From the NCBI GenBank assembly GCA_910589275.1, contig CAJUTH010000004.1, forward strand, positions 1 through 64,000: a stretch of DNA of 64,000 nt, given 5' to 3'. Both the position numbers and the translations under genes were made by a program. The notes beneath the pieces are model-generated. The model did no database searches. It saw only the letters and a program-made list of their open reading frames with translations, and had not been told where the DNA came from. Below, one piece after another: positions 25,708 through 34,763 of this stretch (its first letter is position 1; each line of letters starts with the position of its first letter). Source of the DNA: an uncultured Dorea sp. (GTDB lineage Bacteria > Bacillota > Clostridia > Lachnospirales > Lachnospiraceae).

Positions 25708-25762
25708 CCTTGTACCTCCATTACTGCGTTCTTGTTCTGATTTCCCTTATAACCTTATACCT

Positions 25763-27118
25763 TTATAATAAGAAATATCTTCTCGCTTTTCTCTCCCCTT
25801 CTATTTTTAAAATCTCTTTCTTAACCAATTCATTCAGCAGCCTCTTAGTCGTTGAATCTGCAAGTCCCAGTAATTCACGGGCTTCTTTGTTAGAAATAGA
25901 GCCATTTTCCTTTATATAATCCAAAACCCTGTCTTTCCGCTCATCATTTATCGGCTTTTTATCGGCTTTTATCGGCTTTTTATCGGCTTTTATCGGCTTT
26001 TTTTCTTCTGGGCGATAAAAGCAAACTACAAATCCTGTTCTTTTTTTCTGAAATTCATACCTGACGCCTGCTTCATCACAGGCATCTGCAATGCGCTTAA
26101 GCCCTGTGCCAAAGCTTTCTATATCCTTCGAATAATATAAAATTCTGGCAATTTTAGGATTTCTGCGTATAGGTCTTTCCGCTTTATCTATAAAGTCCTG
26201 CGGCTCCAGCCCCTCCGGAAATGTGCCCGGATTATATATCTCAATGCGGTTCTTATAAATAGCCACCTCGTTGCTTTCACCTGAAGAATAGTCTTTATGG
26301 CAGAAGGAATTTAACAGAGCCTCTCTTATTGCATCAATTGGAATTTCCGGTATCTCAAGTCTCTGCCTCGCTCCTGTAAATTCCACTTTCCAATGGATGT
26401 TATTTTTTATATAGCTTTCTGCAATATCTACAAGTTTTAATACGGGTCCATGATGCCTTTGGATATCATTAAATGTTAAACGCTCGCTGGTTGCAAAAAT
26501 CGCCATCTGCACATCCTGAATGATGTCATCACTAAAAAGTGCTTTTCCCACATTTAACAGCTTATCTCCCTCCGTCAACTCCAACTGGTTCAAAACAGTT
26601 CGCTTATCCGTATACGAAATTGCAATACGTCCAACGTCATGCGCCTGTATAATATACTTTTTCAGCAGTTCCTCATCCACATCATCAATGGTTTTGTTTG
26701 ACACGAGATTCTCCCAGCGATTTCCTTCCCGCCCGCTTTTTAACAGCAAATTGGTAATTTCTCCAGGGGACATTAGCAAATCTTCATCCGCCACTCTGAT
26801 TCTGGCCATTCCATAAGCAAAATAAGGAATCTGCTCTCCCGAAAATTTCACATGAATACAATCCCGCCCATCTAAAACAACTTTCTTGATCTCGGGATAA
26901 ATTTGGGGTTCGATATGATTTTTAATTTTCTGGCTGACTTCCCGCAAAGATTCTTCCGTTACAATTTGTCCAACAGGCGTTCCATCCGGCTTCACTCCAA
27001 AATATATTTCTCCATGGTGATGTTTATTCAATATTGCACAGATTGAATGTATCGCTTCTTTCAATTCGCCTGTCGATTTCTTGAACTCTAATGTTTCACT
27101 TTCTATTCCTAAATTCAA
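25763..27118 (-). CDS. Schlafen/AlbA_2-domain ATP-binding regulator with winged helix
   Basis: I prefer the TTG start at 27118 (NLGIESETLEFKKS), with AGGTG upstream; the frame extends ten codons to 27148 without a ribosome binding site. The 451-aa protein has an AlbA_2 domain (ESETLEFKKS, IYFGVKPDGTPVGQ, about 3-110) and a GHKL-like helical/ATP-binding region (IREALLNSFCHKDYSSGE, NPGTFPEGL, SFGTGLKRIADACDEAG). A linker of two perfect 21-bp repeats encodes KPIKADK twice, and a C-terminal winged helix follows (ISNKEARELLGLADSTTKRL). Proteins of this layout are putative transcriptional regulators of unknown ligand. Confidence 0.8.
   Translation of the reverse strand: MNLGIESETLEFKKSTGELKEAIHSICAILNKHHHGEIYFGVKPDGTPVGQIVTEESLREVSQKIKNHIEPQIYPEIKKVVLDGRDCIHVKFSGEQIPYFAYGMARIRVADEDLLMSPGEITNLLLKSGREGNRWENLVSNKTIDDVDEELLKKYIIQAHDVGRIAISYTDKRTVLNQLELTEGDKLLNVGKALFSDDIIQDVQMAIFATSERLTFNDIQRHHGPVLKLVDIAESYIKNNIHWKVEFTGARQRLEIPEIPIDAIREALLNSFCHKDYSSGESNEVAIYKNRIEIYNPGTFPEGLEPQDFIDKAERPIRRNPKIARILYYSKDIESFGTGLKRIADACDEAGVRYEFQKKRTGFVVCFYRPEEKKPIKADKKPIKADKKPINDERKDRVLDYIKENGSISNKEARELLGLADSTTKRLLNELVKKEILKIEGERKARRYFLL
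25946..25998. repeat. Tandem 21-bp repeat inside the AlbA_2 gene
   Basis: ATCGGCTTTTT/ATCGGCTTTT units alternate, giving 21-bp periods that encode KPIKADK repeats in the linker before the winged helix. Loss or gain of a whole unit keeps the frame; slippage of one 10- or 11-bp half would not. Confidence 0.7.
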
Positions 27119-27213
27119 AATTACACCTGTCTTCGCTTTCTGGATCAATCATAACTGTCTAACCAATGTTTCACTAATTTACTTTTATAGCTTTTCTAAA
27201 CTAACTCAAAAAT

Positions 27214-27242
27214 ATTGTATCCCAAATCAGGCTGTGGTACAA
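27214..27242 (-). promoter_or_regulatory. Sigma-A-type promoter of the AlbA_2 gene
   Basis: Minus strand: TTGTAC (27237-27242), a 17-bp spacer, TACAAT (27214-27219). It is about 95 bp upstream of the chosen start and downstream of the GH32 stop. Confidence 0.5.
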
Positions 27243-27269
27243 CCATCATCATAAAAATAACGGAATCCC

Positions 27270-28592
27270 TTAATCAACTGCCGTCAATATCCTTTCAGCC
27301 TTTCCCCGCAGCCCGCCGTCCAATCCATATACCACATTGCTGATCACATATTCTCCCTCATTTACAAATACTTCGATCAGATTCGGCGATACAAAAATAT
27401 CCAGCTCATACCGCCCATGCAGCTTTGACGTAACGCTTACCAATTTGTGGTCTTTTCTCCCGGCAAACACATTGCTTCGGTCGGTCCATACCGCATCCTG
27501 TTCTGCCCAGATACGGTAACCACCGATTTCCAGTTCTTCCCCTTCCGAAAGCGCCGTCCTAATCCGGCAGGGTGTCTGGGGCAGCTTATCCTTTTCTGCC
27601 GTCTCCTTTCCAAAATACCGGTCCACATTCGGGTGTACACGGAAAAAGATATGCCCCTCCACAATCTCAACCACCCTTGGCTGGCACATCATGCCAATCC
27701 AAGGCTTACGGTCTTTCGCCGCCACAGCCTCTGGCATGCGCATCCACGCCACCATTACCCGCCTTCCCATCTCATCCACATTAGTCTGCGCCGCATATAG
27801 ATCCTGTCCATAATCTATGCAGCGGCACTCCGACAAAAGCTTCAGCCCACAGCTCTCCCGGTCAAATTCCGCCATAGCGCAAACCGCGTGATGGCCGTAT
27901 CCCGGCTCATCCCCTCCCACATACATCGGCGAACCTAAGAAAATGTAATCCTCCCCGACCCGGAAAATATCCGGGCATTCCAGAATCCGCCCAAACTGGC
28001 TGTCCCGAAGCTGGTTCACATACTCCCAGTTTATCCCATCGACGCTCCGGTAAAATACCGCGCGCCCTATTTCCTCTTTCCACGTGCTTCCCAGCACCAT
28101 ATAATAAACGCCGTCTTCCTCCCACACCTTCGGATCTCTGGTATGTACCGGATCTGAAATCTCCCCGTCACGGCTCACTGGAATAATCTGCCGTTTGCTA
28201 TTCCAGTTGTCAAACGTTATCCCATCCTCAGATACCAGCACCGCCTGACTGGTCTCGTACCGATCCCGGGGCGCATAATGGATATTCTCCGCGTCCTCCT
28301 CAAGATAACGCACCGCCGAATAATACAGATATAATTTTCCATCCTTTTCCAGCGCGCTGCCCGAAAAAATACCGTTCCTGTCATACCCTTTCGTTGGAAA
28401 CAGCGCAATATCCCGATGCTCCCAATGCACCAGATCGCCGCTCACCGCATGTCCCCAGTGCATCGTCCCCCACATAGGGCCATACGGAAAATACTGATAA
28501 AACAAGTGATATTTTCCCTTAAAAAAAATAAATCCGTTGGGATCATTCATCCAGTTTCCCGGAGCCTTCAAATGCAATTCATCACGTATCAT
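27270..28592 (-). CDS. GH32 sucrose(-6-phosphate)/fructan hydrolase
   Basis: Cytoplasmic beta-fructosidase. I chose the ATG at 28592 (MIRDELHLKAPGNWMNDPNG), with AGAGGA 9 nt upstream; the frame extends to 28616. The 440-aa protein carries the GH32 nucleophile motif WMNDPNG, the RDPKVW stabiliser motif and the acid/base motif ECPDIF. It has a reduced C-terminal beta-sandwich. The leader shares TTTTAATTTGGCAGGA with the GH31 gene. The ABC importer and LacI regulator upstream, in the same locus, suggest sucrose or fructo-oligosaccharide use, but no fructokinase is encoded beside it. Confidence 0.92.
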   Translation of the reverse strand: MIRDELHLKAPGNWMNDPNGFIFFKGKYHLFYQYFPYGPMWGTMHWGHAVSGDLVHWEHRDIALFPTKGYDRNGIFSGSALEKDGKLYLYYSAVRYLEEDAENIHYAPRDRYETSQAVLVSEDGITFDNWNSKRQIIPVSRDGEISDPVHTRDPKVWEEDGVYYMVLGSTWKEEIGRAVFYRSVDGINWEYVNQLRDSQFGRILECPDIFRVGEDYIFLGSPMYVGGDEPGYGHHAVCAMAEFDRESCGLKLLSECRCIDYGQDLYAAQTNVDEMGRRVMVAWMRMPEAVAAKDRKPWIGMMCQPRVVEIVEGHIFFRVHPNVDRYFGKETAEKDKLPQTPCRIRTALSEGEELEIGGYRIWAEQDAVWTDRSNVFAGRKDHKLVSVTSKLHGRYELDIFVSPNLIEVFVNEGEYVISNVVYGLDGGLRGKAERILTAVD

Positions 28593-28630
28593 TCTCGTCA
28601 ATCCTCTTCCTGCCAAATTAAAAATCCATA

Positions 28631-28689
28631 CTTATTGAACTGCTAACGTTCAATAAGGCATACTTATTAAACCACTAATGTTCAATAAG
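28631..28689. repeat. Two tandem small hairpins, family D
   Basis: CTTATTGAAC-tgctaac-GTTCAATAAG (28631-28657) and CTTATTaAAC-cactaat-GTTCAATAAG (28663-28689). The same design occurs at 37404-37426 and 57019-57043 (TTAACGRAC, a TGCTAAT- or AGCTAGT-type loop, GTYCGTTAA). Confidence 0.65.
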
Positions 28690-28763
28690 ATATACACATC
28701 CTGCGCAATCTAATTTCTACTAAAATATTATATACCCATCCCGCCCCTACTGTCAAAATCTAC

Positions 28764-28910
28764 CATTGCTATTCACGGCCCAAAAGACCGCTCATAGCAA
28801 CGATTCGGGACAATATTCAAAATTTTGCTACGCAAAAATCGCCCCTCACTCCGTAAGTCTGTTCTTACGAAATGCGCAGTTTGGCGCATTCCTGACCCAT
28901 GAACAGTAAC
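28764..28910. repeat. Composite hairpin repeat, family B, copy 1
   Basis: Modules in order: TTGCTATTCACGGCCC...AGACCGCTCATAGCAA, CGATTCGGG, AATTTTGC-tac-GCAAAAAT, CGCCCCTCAC, and AATGCGC-agtttg-GCGCATT, ending CATGAACAGTAAC. The copy at 37346-37527 has the same order. It occupies most of the gap between the GH32 gene and the ABC permease gene. Confidence 0.75.
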
Positions 28911-29007
28911 GCGGGCAGATTATTACTCCGTTCACATGGGCTTTATTCACTCGCCGCGATAACCTCCGCGCATCGTCTGTCCGCCGCCGCCCACACACCA
29001 CAAAAGC

Positions 29008-29062
29008 GCCCCCAAACCCTTCCGCATTCTTAGATGCGAAACAGGCATTCAGAGGCGCTTTT
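29008..29062. terminator. Terminator behind the ABC permease operon
   Basis: AAAAGCGCC (about 29011) pairs with GGCGCTTTT (about 29055) around an inner dyad (GCATTCTTAGATGC). On the minus strand it follows the permease stop at 29111 and ends in a U-run. Confidence 0.55.
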
Positions 29063-29110
29063 CTCACAGAACCGGCTCTCATGCCGTTCCTGCCGTAAGT
29101 AAAAAATATC

Positions 29111-29971
29111 TTATTTCACCGCACCGGCAACCACTCCGCCGATAATCTGCTTCTGGAGCACGATATACAAAATCAGAATCGGAACTACGCACAGCAGAAG
29201 CCCGGCCATAATGGTTCCATAATCCGCCGAATAAGTGCCGTAAAAACTATAGGTTGAAAGCGGCAGCGTCAAAAGCTTCTTATCCGTCAGAACCAACGAC
29301 GGCAGAAGGAAATCATTCCAGAATGCCAGAGAATTCAAAATCACCATCGTCGAAATGATCGGCTTCAAAAGCGGAAGTACAATCTTAAAAAAGGTCTGGG
29401 AATGGGTACATCCGTCTATGTAAGCCGCTTCCTCCAGCGCCATCGGCACATTTCCCTTGATAAAGCCGTGGAACATGAATACCGACATCGCCATAGAAAA
29501 TCCCGTGTGCATAAAGATCAGCGTGATCCTGTGGTTTAAGATATTCAGCGTCCCGCCGTAAATGCTGACCAGCGGAATCATAATCGCCTGAAAGGGAATG
29601 ATCATAGACGCCACCATCAGTCCAAAAGTGATTTTGGAAATCTTATTGTTATGGCGCACAATATAGTATGCCAGCATTGCCGCAAACAGCGTCACAAGTA
29701 CAGTCGCAGACACGGTTACAAGCAGGGAATTTTTAAAGGCATTTAAGAAATCCATCTGGGTAAATGCTTTTACAAAATTGTCAAAGGACAGTCCCTTAAT
29801 CGTAAACAGCCATGAAAACGGACTCTTTATGATATCCCGTTTCTGCTTCAGGGAATTAATCACTACCATCAGGAACGGAAACATGTACGCAAGGAAGATA
29901 ATCACCAGCCCCAGCATGGCAAGCGCATTGGTAACCTTTCTCTTTGTTCCGCCAATCGTCGTCTGTTTCAT
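29111..29971 (-). CDS. ABC sugar transporter permease, CUT1 (MalG type)
   Basis: 286 aa with six membrane helices. The cytoplasmic EAA loop reads EEAAYIDGCTHSQTFFKIVL, which docks the shared ATPase. The early PFLMVVINSLKQKRDIIKSP segment is typical of MalG-like permeases. It overlaps the previous permease gene by 1 bp. No ATPase gene is present, as is usual for CUT1 importers that share MsmX-type ATPases. The substrate is probably sucrose or fructo-oligosaccharide, inferred from GH32 and the LacI regulator. Confidence 0.92.
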   Translation of the reverse strand: MKQTTIGGTKRKVTNALAMLGLVIIFLAYMFPFLMVVINSLKQKRDIIKSPFSWLFTIKGLSFDNFVKAFTQMDFLNAFKNSLLVTVSATVLVTLFAAMLAYYIVRHNNKISKITFGLMVASMIIPFQAIMIPLVSIYGGTLNILNHRITLIFMHTGFSMAMSVFMFHGFIKGNVPMALEEAAYIDGCTHSQTFFKIVLPLLKPIISTMVILNSLAFWNDFLLPSLVLTDKKLLTLPLSTYSFYGTYSADYGTIMAGLLLCVVPILILYIVLQKQIIGGVVAGAVK

Positions 29972-30843
29972 TATGCTTCCACCTCCTGTTTTTTCGTAAA
30001 GTACACCTGAAGTCCGCTGATAACGGCCACAATGATAAATAGGATCAGCGCCTCAGACTGGCCTACGCCGAACTGTCTGGACGTAAATGCCTTCTCGTAC
30101 ACATGCATTGCCGCCATCTCCGTGGTTCCGTAAGGCGCGCCCGCCGTCAAAGACAGGTTCACATCGTAAACCATAAACGCCCTTGAAAGGGTCAGGAACA
30201 GACAGATCGTCACCGACGACATCATAAGCGGCATAATGATATTTTTCAGCTTCACAAACCCGGAAGCGCCGTCAATGCTCGCCGCCTCCAGCACATCCTC
30301 GCTGAGCCCCATAAAGCCAGCCACATAGATCAAAATCATATAGCCGGACAACTGCCATACAGACACTACAACCAGCGCGATAAACGCATTGGTCGGGTCA
30401 GACAGCCACGATACCTCAAACAGCTTCCATCCGGTACTCTCCCCGATGCTTACGAATACTCTGGAAAATACAAACTGCCAGATATATCCCAATACGATGC
30501 CTCCGATCAGGTTCGGCGTAAAGAACCCGGCCCTGAAAAAGTTCTGCCCCTTAATGCCTCTCGTGAGAAGATAAGCGATTGCAAACGCAAATACATTTAC
30601 CAGAACCACCACTACGATTACATACTTGAAGGTCAGAAGCAGGGAAGTCCAGAACTGCCCGTCCTTCACAACTCCCGCAAAATTCCGGAAACCGATAAAA
30701 TTCTTAACCTTCGATACGCCGTTCCAGTCTGTCAGGGTCAGGTACACACCATAGACAAAGGGTATGATTACCACCGCAAAAAAGCAAAACATTCCCGGCA
30801 GCGCAAACATTCCAAAATCCTTAGCGCTATTTTTTGATTTCAT
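29971..30843 (-). CDS. ABC sugar transporter permease, CUT1 (MalF type)
   Basis: I chose the ATG at 30843 (MKSKNSAKDFGMFALPGMFC), with AAGGAGGAG upstream; the frame extends upstream into the binding-protein gene. 290 aa, six membrane helices. The EAA loop reads LEAASIDGASGFVKLKNIIM. It lies 13 bp after the binding-protein gene and forms an importer with it and the next permease. Confidence 0.92.
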   Translation of the reverse strand: MKSKNSAKDFGMFALPGMFCFFAVVIIPFVYGVYLTLTDWNGVSKVKNFIGFRNFAGVVKDGQFWTSLLLTFKYVIVVVVLVNVFAFAIAYLLTRGIKGQNFFRAGFFTPNLIGGIVLGYIWQFVFSRVFVSIGESTGWKLFEVSWLSDPTNAFIALVVVSVWQLSGYMILIYVAGFMGLSEDVLEAASIDGASGFVKLKNIIMPLMMSSVTICLFLTLSRAFMVYDVNLSLTAGAPYGTTEMAAMHVYEKAFTSRQFGVGQSEALILFIIVAVISGLQVYFTKKQEVEA

Positions 30844-30856
30844 AAGCCGCTCCTCC

Positions 30857-32233
30857 TTATTCCTGCTCATCCCAGTAATCCTGAATGGATTCGGTAAATT
30901 CTTCCCTGTCGCTTCTTCCTGCGAGATATTTCTGCATAGCCGCCCCCAGCACGGACCAGTGGTCATTCGGCACGATGGCAGACGCATTGAAGGTCTTACC
31001 CTCCTGCACCTTCTCATAAATATCGCGGCTCAAAGGATCCGCCGGCTCGTAGGGATTGTTTGTAAACGGCGGAATCACATTGCAGGTCTTAACTAACATC
31101 TGCTGGCCGATCTCGCTGTACACGATCCAGTTTAAAAATTCCTTCGCCGCCGCCTGCTCCTTCTCCGTAGCAATCTGTCCATCGATCATCACCTGCTTCG
31201 AAGGGGAACCCTGAATTTTACTGTTTGCAAAATCGTCTCTGTCATTATTCAGGAAATAAGGAAGGAATCCATATTCATCCTCATTTTCCGCCCCGGCCTC
31301 CGCCATATTCGGCCAAGCCCAGTTTCCGTTAAACCAGAACGCGGTTTTTCCGTCCGCCAAATCGATTGCCATTTCGTCATAATCCGCGCCCAAGGGATCG
31401 CCCTTCGCCACATTGTATTTCTTCAGCACATCAAACATATCCAGAAACTCCGACAGCCTGTCGTAGGACTCCAGATCTAATTTTCCATTCTTGATCTTCT
31501 CGATTACTTCCTGCGCGCCCTCCGAGGTTCCGTCATAAGTTTCATAGATATACTGCAGATGGTGGGCTCCCAGCGACCAGTCCTCCTTCGCAACAGAAAC
31601 CGGCTTCTCAATTCCCGCATCCACCAAAGCATCCAGAAGTTCCACAAATTCATCCTGCGTGGCGATGGACTCCGGGTCAAATTCCCGTCCCAAAGCTTTC
31701 TCGATCACGGCTTTATTGTAAATGATGCCCCGTCCTTCAATACACAGCGGGAAGCTGTATACTTTTCCATTTACCTCTGTCAGGTACTCCTCCGCCTCAT
31801 TCGTCCATTCTTCCTCCGTCAGATCCGCCGCCTTCTCCTCGGCCAGCGCGATCACATCCGTGGTATCCAGAATCGACATGGTAGGCGGATTGCCGGAATT
31901 ATAAAGGCTGACTACCTTCGTGTAAGGTGAATCGCCGTCCGTAACCGGCATAACCTCTACGTGAACGCCCGACTTCTCCTCAAATGCGGCCCCCATCTCG
32001 CCAAGGGCCACCTGAATCTCCGCCTTAGAATTCAGCAGTGTAATACTCGTCCCCTTCAAAGAAGCGTCATACTCAAACGTATCTACCGAGGTATCGATCG
32101 GTATTACCGCTTCTTCTTCGTTTGGATCATCCGGGTCGCTTGCAAATCCAAACCTGCATCCGGTCAGCATAGACGCCGTAAGCGCCAGTACAAGCCCGGC
32201 TGCCGTAACCCTTGCCATGAATCTTTTTCTCAT
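30857..32233 (-). CDS. Sugar ABC transporter substrate-binding lipoprotein
   Basis: Extracellular family 1 binding protein, 458 aa from ATG 32233, with AAGGAGGG upstream. A lipoprotein signal peptide with lipobox LTG-C at about residue 26 anchors it to the membrane (ARVTAAGLVLALTASMLTGC). The sequence VVSLYNSGNPPTMSILDTTD and the late GQIATEKEQAAAKEFLNWIV are typical of the family. It is the first gene of an importer operon behind a LacI-controlled promoter. Confidence 0.92.
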   Translation of the reverse strand: MRKRFMARVTAAGLVLALTASMLTGCRFGFASDPDDPNEEEAVIPIDTSVDTFEYDASLKGTSITLLNSKAEIQVALGEMGAAFEEKSGVHVEVMPVTDGDSPYTKVVSLYNSGNPPTMSILDTTDVIALAEEKAADLTEEEWTNEAEEYLTEVNGKVYSFPLCIEGRGIIYNKAVIEKALGREFDPESIATQDEFVELLDALVDAGIEKPVSVAKEDWSLGAHHLQYIYETYDGTSEGAQEVIEKIKNGKLDLESYDRLSEFLDMFDVLKKYNVAKGDPLGADYDEMAIDLADGKTAFWFNGNWAWPNMAEAGAENEDEYGFLPYFLNNDRDDFANSKIQGSPSKQVMIDGQIATEKEQAAAKEFLNWIVYSEIGQQMLVKTCNVIPPFTNNPYEPADPLSRDIYEKVQEGKTFNASAIVPNDHWSVLGAAMQKYLAGRSDREEFTESIQDYWDEQE

Positions 32234-32304
32234 GCGTCTTCCCTCCTTGTTCCACTCCTGTTCACTGTTTCCTTCCAGCAAACTTTTTTAGTTTCGTAAC
32301 CGGC

Positions 32305-32322
32305 AAAGTAACCGGTTACTTT
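32305..32322. promoter_or_regulatory. LacI-family operator O1
   Basis: AAAGTAACCGGTTACTTT is a perfect 18-bp palindrome with the central CG of LacI/GalR operators. It lies just downstream of the importer promoter, in position to block it. A further half-site (GTAACCGG, 32296-32303) lies beside it. Confidence 0.8.
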
Positions 32323-32334
32323 ATTTGTGATTAT

Positions 32335-32364
32335 ATCTTAACACTCTGCCCATCGTTCAGTCAA
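32335..32364 (-). promoter_or_regulatory. Promoter of the sugar importer operon
   Basis: Minus strand TTGACT (32359-32364), 18-bp spacer, TAAGAT (32335-32340); a TATAAT lies a few bp further on as an alternative -10. Operator O1 is immediately downstream. Confidence 0.55.
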
Positions 32365-32437
32365 TTACCAAAAAAATATTTGTAACATTTGTCTGATTTG
32401 CAGATATGCAAATTGTATACCTTTCACAAAACCGGTC

Positions 32438-32454
32438 ACTTAACCGATTACTCA
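32438..32454. promoter_or_regulatory. LacI-family operator O2 (imperfect), autoregulation
   Basis: CTTAACCGATTACT matches 11 of 14 positions of the O1 core. It lies immediately upstream of the -35 of the lacI-type gene promoter (TTGTCC at 32455), which suggests autoregulation and possibly looping to O1. Confidence 0.55.
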
Positions 32455-32483
32455 TTGTCCGGCATTCCCTTTTTTGGTATACT
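32455..32483 (+). promoter_or_regulatory. Promoter of the LacI-family regulator gene
   Basis: TTGTCC (32455-32460), 17-bp spacer, TATACT (32478-32483). A leader of about 100 nt follows before the start codon. Confidence 0.65.
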
Positions 32484-32593
32484 GGAACGGAAATCTTAGA
32501 CTGAGATTTCTGAACGCTGCCCCAGCCCCGCAGAGCGCGCCGCCCAGAAATCACAGGCAGAAATACGACTACCGCGGAAAGGACACGGATACA

Positions 32594-33634
32594 ATGGCTC
32601 AGAAAAAAAACGTCACTTTTAACGACATTGCAAAATATACGAATTTTTCCAAAACTACCATTTCCAGATATTTCAACAACCCTGATTCCCTGACCCTAAA
32701 GAATCAGGAAATCATTGCGCAGGCGCTGATTGATCTGGATTACCGGGAAAATAAAGTCGCGCGCATCCTCGCCAATGGAAAAACCGAATTTATCGGAATC
32801 ATTATTCCAAATCTGGTTCTCCATTTCTATTCGGAAATGCTGAGCCGGATCCTCTCTACCTACGAGACCTTCGGGTATAAATTCCTTGTTTTTGCCGGAA
32901 ACGAGCAGGGGGATACGGAACGAAAGTATATTCAGGAGCTTCTTGCCTATAAAATCGAGGGCCTGATTATTTTAAGCCACACGATTCCTTCCAGAGAACT
33001 GGCAGAATTACCCATCCCTATCGTCGCCATAGAACGCGAAGACGAGCATGTGTGCAGCGTAAATTCTGACAACTACTCCGGCGGACGGCAGGCCGCGGAT
33101 TTCCTCCACAGACATAACTGCGATGTGCTTCTGCACATCAATTCCCCGGCAGACCCGGCCATTCCAGCTTATGGGCGTGTGCAGGGCTTTCTTGATTACT
33201 GTCAGGAACATAATCTCCCCCACCAGCTTTTCCTGCGGGAAATTGAAAGCAGCTATGAATCCATTCAGACCCGGTTGACCAGCGTGCTGGATGAAATTGT
33301 CCAAACCTATCCTTCCTGCAAAAAAGGCATTTTCATTTCCAATGATACGCAGACAAATGTCCTTCTGAATCTTCTTTATCGAAAATATGGAAGGCTGCCA
33401 GAGGATTATCTTTTGGTTGGATTTGACAATTCCCCTATTTCCAGAGAAGGCGTCATTCCTTTCAGCACCGTAGGACAACAGATTGACAAGCTGGCTTATG
33501 AAGCAGTGAGCCTGCTCGTTGAATTGATGAACGAACGCAAAAAAAGAAGACCGGCTCCCCTTACGGAACCGGTCCATAAAATAATCCCCGCAATATTGTT
33601 TGACCGGGAAGGCGGAAATTCTGACCTGCCGTAA
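32594..33634 (+). CDS. LacI/GalR-family repressor
   Basis: I chose the ATG at 32594 (MAQKKNVTFNDIAKYTNFSK), with AAAGGA upstream. 346 aa. The N-terminal helix-turn-helix (FNDIAKYTNFSKTTISRYFN) and hinge helix (NKVARILANGKTEFIGIIIP) precede a periplasmic-binding-protein-like sensor domain (LEGLIILSHT-type strands, LVGFDNSPISREGVIPFSTV). It is divergent from the importer operon, and the intergenic region has two matching operators. The inducer is probably a fructose-containing sugar, inferred from the GH32 gene. Confidence 0.93.
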   Translation: MAQKKNVTFNDIAKYTNFSKTTISRYFNNPDSLTLKNQEIIAQALIDLDYRENKVARILANGKTEFIGIIIPNLVLHFYSEMLSRILSTYETFGYKFLVFAGNEQGDTERKYIQELLAYKIEGLIILSHTIPSRELAELPIPIVAIEREDEHVCSVNSDNYSGGRQAADFLHRHNCDVLLHINSPADPAIPAYGRVQGFLDYCQEHNLPHQLFLREIESSYESIQTRLTSVLDEIVQTYPSCKKGIFISNDTQTNVLLNLLYRKYGRLPEDYLLVGFDNSPISREGVIPFSTVGQQIDKLAYEAVSLLVELMNERKKRRPAPLTEPVHKIIPAILFDREGGNSDLP

Positions 33635-33679
33635 ACCGGCAGGCCGTTTCCCACGGACTGATTAGGCTTCTATCCTCTG

Positions 33680-34690
33680 TTATCCACCATTCCTTTCTAT
33701 AAGGCCATATTCTGACAGCAGTTTCTCCTGAAATTCCCTGTCGCAAGCGGCACGAATCAAATCATCCGTCCGGTGATCTTCCATTAGCTTACGATTAAGC
33801 CGTTCCAGACTTTGCTGATACGATCGTTGCCGCGCCAGCCTGCCCTCCAACTCATTGATGGTCTCTTTCTGTCCGTCTATCTTACCTCTCTGTACTTCTA
33901 TTATCTCTTTCTGTTCATCTATCTTATCCTGCATCTCATCAATCATGTAATCCACCGTATTCTTATCGAGAATTGCCAGTTCTTCTGAAAATATCCCCAT
34001 AAAATCCTCCACATTCCTGCACATCCCATATACCTCCTTATACAGCGGCTCAAATTCCGGATATGTTTCAATCAGCTCTACGATCCTTTCCGGTTCATCC
34101 ACGCTTAAGAAAGCCAGCCATGCATCTAATTTATTACATTCCATTACCCCTTTATTTTGAAGGATTTCCTTGAAAATGTCAATAGCTACAAACGTATACT
34201 CCTGCAGCAGATCCATTTGCAATCCGGTGTCGGAAGCCTGTTTCATATGGTGAATGTATTTCTCCGGAAATTTATGGAATTCCCCGGTACTTTCCTCAAA
34301 CAGCACGATGGTATAAACCTTTTTTATATCCTTGTAACTAAAGGCCTTCCCACGTTCCCCCTTGATCCGTTTGTACTGGCGCAGAAGCAGGTCTGCCGAA
34401 TAGCAGGCGCTTCTCTGCCCCGGAAACGCATAGCCGATCTTCTGCACTTCCACATTTGCAATACTCCCATTCTCAAGCTCCACTACGATATTCAATAACA
34501 ATAAAGTATTTTCCGCCGCAATCCGCGTGGAATCCGCGGGAAGGACATTTAATATCTTTATCTTTTCCCTATAATCAGGGAAAGCAGTTCTTCTAGCCGC
34601 TCCGGGGTGATTTCCGGGTTCATCACTGCTTTGAAAAACTGGTCGTACAAGAGCTTCACGCCCTTGACCCCGGTGAATTTAGTAATTTGT
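33680..34690 (-). pseudogene. PD-(D/E)XK nuclease family transposase (Rpn/TIGR01784 type), frameshifted
   Basis: The 3' part (33680-34501) reads LLNIVVELENGSIANVEVQK, containing the catalytic E-x-Q of PDDEXK_2, then a coiled coil with DEQKEIIEVQRGKIDGQKET and a conserved C-terminus (RAACDREFQEKLLSEYG). Upstream, in another frame, lies KFTGVKGVKLLYDQFFKAVM and ERLEELLSLIIGK, the normal N-terminal part. A one-base loss in the A-run at about 34562-34566 (GGGAAAAGATAAAG) separates them. The extreme N-terminus is not found upstream. The gene is therefore dead, though its second half is still open. Confidence 0.8.
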
Positions 34691-34763
34691 CTATGTCGAT
34701 TTTTAACAAGTTTTTACCTGATTTCTGAGTTTTGATAAATGTTTCTATTTCCCAATAACCCCT

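Noticed and set aside
28846..29082. 78-codon minus-strand frame rich in Arg/Ala
   Set aside because: It overlaps a repeat and a terminator, with no start signal.
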